Below the pieces are notes generated by a model, which was given only the letters and a program-made list of their open reading frames with translations, was not told the DNA's origin and made no database searches. Shown one piece after another: positions 57,001 through 64,000 of a stretch of DNA of 64,000 bases. The stretch is taken from positions 51,827,511-51,891,510 of the forward strand of contig NC_092461.1 of the NCBI RefSeq assembly GCF_047495875.1. Reading direction: 5' to 3'. The position numbers and the translations under genes are program-made. The stretch comes from Pithys albifrons albifrons (taxonomy: Eukaryota > Chordata > Aves > Passeriformes > Thamnophilidae). How positions within the stretch are numbered: position 1 is the stretch's first letter; each line of letters begins with the position of its first letter.

Positions 57001-60000
57001 TTCTGGATGCATCATTTTTAGGATATCAGTGGTTTGTGGTCTTGTTGATGTGGATCAGAAGTCAAAGTAATTTGTTGCTTTTCTTGAAATCTTAAATATC
57101 ACAAGTTGCTGGATTGTTTCTTATTAGTAATGGGGAATTATTGAAGTGCACTCAGGATTCCCGTCCAGTTCCATTTTACGGTTACAAAAACCACAAGAAA
57201 AAAGTGGCTTTTGTTACTTCTGTGTTACTTTCCCATAAATTATGTGGAGGATATTCCCCTTTCATTTTCTGTTTAGCCAGTCAGTACTCAAAAGGTGTGA
57301 CATCAGGAAAATGAAACACTTTGAAAGATTAGCTCAAATAGGTGAAAGAGGTGTAGTTGTAATCAGACAACATGCACTTCACTTGTTCCTAGCCCTATAA
57401 AGCAAGAGGACGACCTGCTGGGGACTGCAGCCCATCCTCAGGGCAAGGTGAGTTCAGGCATTTCTACCACAGCAGTCCCACACACAGGGGCTTACCTGAA
57501 GCAGCGTAAGGAAATTAGGAGTCAGGCATGCAGGTCATCTCCCCATCTTAATAAACACTCACTAGAGAAGTTTTTCTAGTGAACACAGCCGTATCCCCCA
57601 TGATAATCCATGAGTGTTATGTATCAGTCTACTTATGGAGATGTTTATTGTTGCATACGCTTTACCCTGGAAAGAGGCCAAAGAACAACAGCAGAAAGGA
57701 AAAAGCATTGTTAAGACACCTAACTCAGCTAAGGTTTGTATCCTGGAGTCCTTCTAGGTACTGCAACTCTTCCATCCATTTTGAGTTTCATGTGAAGGTC
57801 TACAGATCTCAAAAATATTGTAAGGGAGCTGAGTCTCTTGGAAAGGGATTGACAATAGCCAGTGTGCTGAGCAGGGAGACCACTATACTGCACAGTGGAA
57901 AACTGGTAGTAATGCAGAGTCAACACTGCTCTTGATACCTTGCTTCTGGGGTAGGCTGGTAGTGTGAGAGCTGCAGACATCAAGGGATGCACCACACTTG
58001 CCTTCCAGTGACCTCATCATGTCCCCACACCCTGCCTTGTTGAAGGGGTCTGGAAGACAGCAGGGAGCTGTACCAAGGTCATCCAAGCAAGCCTCACATG
58101 CTGCCACACCAGAACTTCATCCCCCTTCATCTGGACTTCCTCTCACGAGAAAAGACCTGATACTAAGGGCTCCCTGGTGCCAATCCTCCAAGCAGCAAAT
58201 TGCTCTGTATATATTTTACCTTGTTCTCAGGAAACCTGTAGGACCTCCAGGCTCTTCAAGCAGTTTAACCCATACATAGAATGATGCACTCTGACAGGGT
58301 GATGGAACAAAAATCTTTCTCCAAACTTATCTCACATGTCTTGTTGTTGGTTTTGGGTTTAGCCCTAAATCTTGTGTGTGAGGTTTTTGGTTTTTTTTTA
58401 AATATATACATCACAGTAAGACATAATCTCCCATTTTTCTCAGTATTAAGCCCAAAAGTCAATCATCAAAGCTGAATTAAATAAGCACAAACCTTTACTT
58501 AACTTTTAAACAGCAATGAAGCTTGAAAAAGGATCTCGTACCTGAAATTTAACCGGTAAATTATGACTTCACTTTCAAAATTTATCTTGGCCAAACTTCT
58601 GGAGTAAATCCATCAAATGCAACCTTCTGTGTGAAGCTTACCTCTGAGAAACAATTTCCTATGTTGAGAAGCACATGGCTGTTTTAGAGAAATACACAGA
58701 CATCATGATAATGCAAAACTCAGAGGAACTGACACAATGTCTGCATTTTACTGTTTAGCATGTTTCAACTCCATGGTAAGGCTCAGACCTGAAAGGTACT
58801 GCAAATGCCCAATTCAACAAACACTGAAGGGCACAATTTACTTCACGCTTACAACAGGGACTTCAAAATTAATGGCAAATCAAACAGACCAAAAAAGTGG
58901 AGCAAAGAAAACATACTCCATCGTAATACAAGAAAACAAAATTAATCACATATACAGTGACCTCCACTGTTCTGAACTTCCTGTTAGTGAAAGTCCATTT
59001 CCATCCACATTAGTTTCCCCATCCCATTTGGCAAGCTATTCTTCACAAGTCCTTACTTCTATCTGTCCATAACTTGCCTTGAGGTGAGACATCAGCCTTC
59101 AGGGAAGCATCACGGCATTGAGCTGGGGTTTGAAGGGAAACATGAAGGTATACTATGATGGAGTTATCCTCTTCTCATGAACAGGTAACTTCAGCACTTT
59201 CCAGGTGGCACTTGAGATATGGGGTTTGGCCCTTGGGACCTATCTGACTATGCTTACAGAGGTGGAAATAACGCAAACTAGAGAAGAGAAACAGACTGGA
59301 CTCATAACATGCTCAAGGCATTTACATATGTTATGTAGGGGGGGAAAGAGCATTTCAGGTATGAAAAAACCCACAGTGAAATGAAGGGGCTTGGTTCTGC
59401 TTATGCTGGTGACCCTATTAATACATGACTTTATAGCTGCATGTTTGCATATTATACATAACAGAAAGGCAGAAGCACTCAGCAACTAGAAATAACGTAC
59501 GTAATTAAGGGTATAGGCAACACATGGTGAATCACTCACAAAAGGCTGATGGAGAGGTATGAGAAGCAGCCTCTTCCCTTCTATATGGCACTTGGCACAC
59601 TAAGTCCCACCTAGTATGTGGCAGTGAGGTTCAATTACCTTAGCTATCCTATGGCCCAGCCTTCCTTCCCCTTAAAAACTCTCATGCTGGGTTGTTGCTG
59701 GGAGGATCAGCTGAGAGGTGAGAGTTGTGGCTTGAAGCCATAATCAAATCACAGTGATTTTAGGTGAAAATGGACCAGAACCTTGTCTTCCAACAAATTC
59801 ATAAAGATTTCCCAGTGGGAATGCTTCAGATCCTCTTACAAAGAGAAATAGTTGAGGAGAAACATGTGAGAAACACTAGAAATCCATCAGTGAAAGAAAG
59901 GATTTATTTTCAAAGTCCAAATAATTCAACGAAAGAAGTACTAGCTAGCAGAGAGGAACTCACATAAACATTTCACAAGTGGGTAGCAGAGAGCAAAGAA

Positions 60001-63000
60001 CCAGAAAGGAGTAACTAAATTACTCCTCTCTGCCAAATAAATCATGCAAATTGTAAGCCTTCTGGGGCAGATGCTTTAGAGTCTATTTTCCGTACAACTT
60101 GGTCCAGCATGCTGCAACAAGAAACCCCAAATTCTTTAATGGGGTCTCTCTACACAGAAACAGTACAAACAGAAAATTGCATGCAGATAACAATAAGGTA
60201 GACACAGACCTGCAAAGGGTTGTGCAGCCATGACCACATCACTTAACATTGTGCATCATTGAGCTCTTGTGCCTTCTTGCTCTGAGGATGCTGCAGACCC
60301 AAAGCTGAAAGGCTGCCCGAAGCCCCAGCTGTTCCTGCACCACTGCAGTTTGTAATCTCATGCTGCATGTTCTTCCTATGTGCCTTCACTTAGGGAACAG
60401 GTCAGGAAACAGTTGCAAGTAAAAAAGGTCCAAGCAAAAATGACATAGAGATTTCTAGACAGGAATTTACAGAACATATGTGGCATTTGTGCTGCATTTG
60501 TAATTGGGCAGACACATCTTAATGCAGCTTCAAAGAAGTGGTGAAGAGAAACTTGAGAGAGAGAGAAGAAAATGTTCCCATTGGGAACCCTAGATTGAAT
60601 ATTTTGTATGCATGCCTATTGCCCTCCCCCCAAACTACAGTGTGGTAATCCATGTGTGCTTAACCTTTGAGCTCTCAGATAATTAATTTGTGTACTTTAA
60701 TTACTACATGCAGTGTTAGTGAGGTAATATTTCATCATGTTTCAAGCAGGAAAGGTTTTGGCACAGTGCAATCTTTTCTTAGTCCAGATTGGAATAACAA
60801 GGGTTATATGAATGTAAATTACACAATTTGACAGCTGTGTTACATCAGCATGTTATGACTTAAAGAGCTAAATCCCAAGACCCCTCACTGACCAGTGATA
60901 TCAGACTTGCATTAAATATTTCCAGTAGAAGGGGACTGCAGAAGATAACTTTGGTGCACAGCTCCCACTGCCATACCTTCTTGCCCTTCCCATCAGCAGA
61001 CCACATGACCACCCTGCTCTGGTCACTCAGGGGCTTTCTGTGTGTTCTCCTCTTCCCTGGCCACTGTCAGCCTTTCAAGAATTTCTTTCTTCTTAGACCC
61101 ACCATGCCTTCTTTCCTCACTGTCTCTGGCTTTAACCTAACTAACCTTTCTTCTGCTTTCTTCCATCTTGTGATCTTTCTAACCTTTCTTTATTCACTTC
61201 TAAGTTCTTCCCACCTTTATCAGAATAGCTTCATGCTACCTAAACTGTTTACTGTAATCCTTTATCTTGTTGAGCTTTTACAGTCTCTTCTCCTATTTCC
61301 ATTGTCATTGTCCTTCCAGTACATTGCATTTCTCTTTCACTGGCTCTTTGCCTTTCTTGCCTGCCCTTCCATCTTGCTCTATTTTGCCTTCAGTGCCCAA
61401 GTAGGGCCATGGGTGCCAGTATGGAGCCATCCATAAGGCTAACATGGAAGGCTGTTTGGATGGAAGACAAAGGATTCGTTGGACACAGAGGTCCAAAACT
61501 GCACCCAATCTCCTGGCCAAGTGGCCTTAGCAAAGTTGAATCCCCCCATAACAAAAGTGACTACACAACCTAGTGGTATTTCTGCTCTGGGAAACAAAAC
61601 AAAATCATCTGGTTCCTGGTTACCTCATGCACTTCCCAAGCACTCTTCCTTAGACTGGAAAAGAAAGTGTTACCGGTAGTGAAAGGACAAATCAAGGTGG
61701 TCCCTCTCTCAATAAGGGTTCCTCTCCAACAATTCACCACCACTTTCTTAGAAATACCTTGCTCAAAGTAGGAATCAGCTTGGTTTGTCTTGGACTATAT
61801 AAAATTGGTCATCTGCATGTGACGCAACACCAACACTGTGTTCTCACCACAGCTTTTCCCTTTTTTACATGTTTTTCCAATGTACCTCTTGTTCCAGTGA
61901 CTGACACAGACTGAAGGCACTGCAGCAAACACTTAACCTTGCTCTTTTGCAACTCCTAGAGCTAAGCCAAGCTGTCAGAGTTGTTTCTATTGTTGTTGGC
62001 TGCTACCACATCTCAGAAGATTTTGCTTCTTAGGTCTGGAAGAAACAAGGTCTCCCCAAAATTTTGTCCCAGTATCAAGTCATCTATATCAATAACTTAT
62101 TGGCAGACTTGTCTCTTCCTGATGTGTCCAGAGCCTAACCTGAGCATACAAGACCGGAATTTGCCTTTCATCCAGGACACATTCAATATAACTGTTTTTA
62201 AATTCATGAACTTAAAATAATGTTAATGAAAATTACTGAAATACTTTTACTTGGTAACAGCATGCAAATGAAGTATGATTTAGCCTGTCTTTTCCATCAG
62301 GTATCAACAGGTTGCCTCTAAACCTGTATCATTGAGGGCCTCCTGCTCTAGGAATTACACATATATAAACCCTCTGGGAGTACTCTGGGGGCTCAACAGC
62401 TTTGGCAGAAACATGCTTGAAATGGCACATGTAATTTTCAGCTGCATTACAATAATTACCTAAAAACCAGCAAGGGTCAGAACCTCAATGCAGGAGGCAT
62501 TGCACAAATACAGAGCTAATAGCAGTCCTTCCTCCCAGGAGCTCACGGCCAGTTCACCAGGTAAGAGACAGCAGGATGAGCCCAGGAATACCCAGCTTTG
62601 CAGACAATGACTGCACCATGAGAGTAACCTGGTTAAAATAAAAAATGTCGATATTTTTTGAGCTCCCGAGGGTATGGATGCGAGAGTCAAAGATGTGTCC
62701 TTCATAGAAGTATCATCAGTGCTCTGATTTATTGTTTATATTACACACACACATATCACATACTTTCTGAGTCCACAAATAGTACAGGAATATCATTGGT
62801 CAATGGCTAGGGTGTGCTTGCTTTACCACGCAATGGGATTGGTACTTTTCTCAAAGCTATGCCCTTTTGTATCAATGTGTTTACCTGCTTCTCCTAAAAG
62901 CTGCCGCATTCTTTCTATTGTTTACTGCTCTTCTTAAAGCAGGCTCAAGGATACAGGGGCCTCGTTTCTCTTTCCATGGGCTGGCTTGTGCACAAAATCT

Positions 63001-64000
63001 TCTAAGTTCAAATTTTTCCCTACACCTGGTCATAGTAGAGTGAGGTTGTGTTTCACAGAAACAAAAGGTCCAGAAATAGTATGGACCTGTATATGTAGAT
63101 ATCGATATTGCTCTTATGGGTATCTACACTGCTTTCCTGGAGCTCCTCTGAAGACCAGCCCAGAGCTGACTCCTGACTGTATTCAAACCTCTGCCCCTCA
63201 GCTTGTGCCTGCACTGGATGCACACCATCATGCACACTGAAAACACAGTTTTGACACAAAACGGTTTTAATCCCTCCTGTCTGTTGCACCCTTGCAAGGA
63301 GCTATCGCAGCCCCACCCTCTTCATTGAGGCATGTTCCATGCCAGGGGTGTGGAGTGGGAGCAGGCAGGTTGTGTCCCAATTAGAGGACAATTCATGGAA
63401 GGCATTTCTCACAAGTCCTGCTCCACAAACACCCTCTGCCAAGGCTGTACCTTATGCCCTGGTTCACAACAAAAGCTTTGTCCTCCATCCTGCTCATCAT
63501 AACACCCTGAGCACAGGAAGGGGTATGGAGAGAAGGAAGGAGCAACAGTTCTTCATATAAAACACAGAATAAAAAGAATTGCTCAGGATGTGAATAGAGT
63601 CAAGGATAGTGAAGTTCTGCCAAAAGCTAAGCAGCATCTGACTTTACCATTGAAAATATCCTCAAGGATGCTTTCCAAAGTAAATAAACTATGTAAATAG
63701 TCATTTTTTCCTAGACTTTTCTAAGAAAGAAAATCCTGCTGACCCTGGTGTCACTGCATTTTATATCACAGCATCTAGAAGTAATTTATAATAATTGGTA
63801 CATTTTTTTTGTAACAGATAATGATTATCCCCATTTACAAGATGAGGAACAGAAGTTAAGTTAGTTGCTTGAGGTCACACTAGGACTGAACATTGGTCTT
63901 TTGACTTCCAAGACTGTGACTTAAAACATAATCTTTCCTTTTTTTCCACTACCATTGCATCTTCCATGGTACTCAAGACTCAGCACAGTGGTTATCATAA
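54081..64000. other. Sequence without recognised genes or repeats
   Basis: No gene, RNA or repeat family is recognised over the last 10 kb. A pyrimidine-rich stretch at 60950-61440 keeps a 161-codon frame open, and several T-runs occur (54200-54210, 56707-56721). A TATA-like box at 57395 with a GTGAGT donor at 57447 is noted among the findings but not called as a gene. Confidence 0.45.

Noticed and set aside
60951..61436. 161-codon open frame, plus strand, rich in Phe and Leu
   Set aside because: The DNA is pyrimidine-rich (TTC/CTT runs), which gives Phe/Leu/Ser-rich frames by composition. There is no domain or splice context.

Overview
The window looks like intergenic or intronic DNA from a bird, most likely a songbird. 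CR1 LINE copies occur on both strands, there is an avian ERVL-type solo LTR, and two nearly full-length endogenous proviruses lie in otherwise AT-rich, gene-poor sequence. I found no convincing host protein-coding exon. Outside the retroelements, the open frames are short and lack recognisable domains.

Layout. A decayed CR1 (+) fills about 740-3390. A degenerate ~95-bp tandem repeat follows at about 3780-4390. A second CR1 (-) runs from about 4895 to 14930 but is split by a complete class I, gammaretrovirus-like provirus (ERV-A, minus strand, 5636-14277). ERV-A has LTRs of 553/554 bp, a 4-bp target duplication (gtac), and gag, pro-pol and env in order. From 14.9 to 44.7 kb the sequence is mostly unannotatable. 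The exceptions are CR1 tails (25.47-26.05 kb, 34.0-34.6 kb and a weak one near 40.2 kb), a 5S rRNA pseudogene (26.4-26.5 kb), a GGAA/GGCA microsatellite (26.9 kb) and a small CpG-rich island with a consensus splice donor (33.0-33.3 kb).

A retroelement cluster occupies 44.7-54.1 kb. It holds an ERVL-type solo LTR (-), a CR1 3' end (+), a second provirus (ERV-B, plus strand, 46229-53110) and a CR1 endonuclease fragment (-). ERV-B has 626/628-bp LTRs, a tRNA-Lys-type primer site, an intact 673-codon gag, a broken pro-pol and no env. A 218-bp solo LTR with a perfect 6-bp duplication sits 8 bp upstream of the ERV-B 3' LTR. The last 10 kb hold nothing I can identify.

How the parts relate. In both proviruses gag and pol share a reading frame across one stop codon (UGA in ERV-A, UAG in ERV-B), the readthrough layout rather than frameshifting. 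By my hand alignment the LTR pairs differ by 6 substitutions (~1.1%) in ERV-A and 25 (~4%) in ERV-B, so ERV-A is the younger insertion. The most unusual feature is the ERV-B Gag. It has no zinc knuckle, begins with several hydrophobic segments including a strong membrane-spanning stretch, and carries an in-frame 57-nt minisatellite. ERV-B also has mismatched flanks and no target duplication, which suggests recombination or deletion after insertion.
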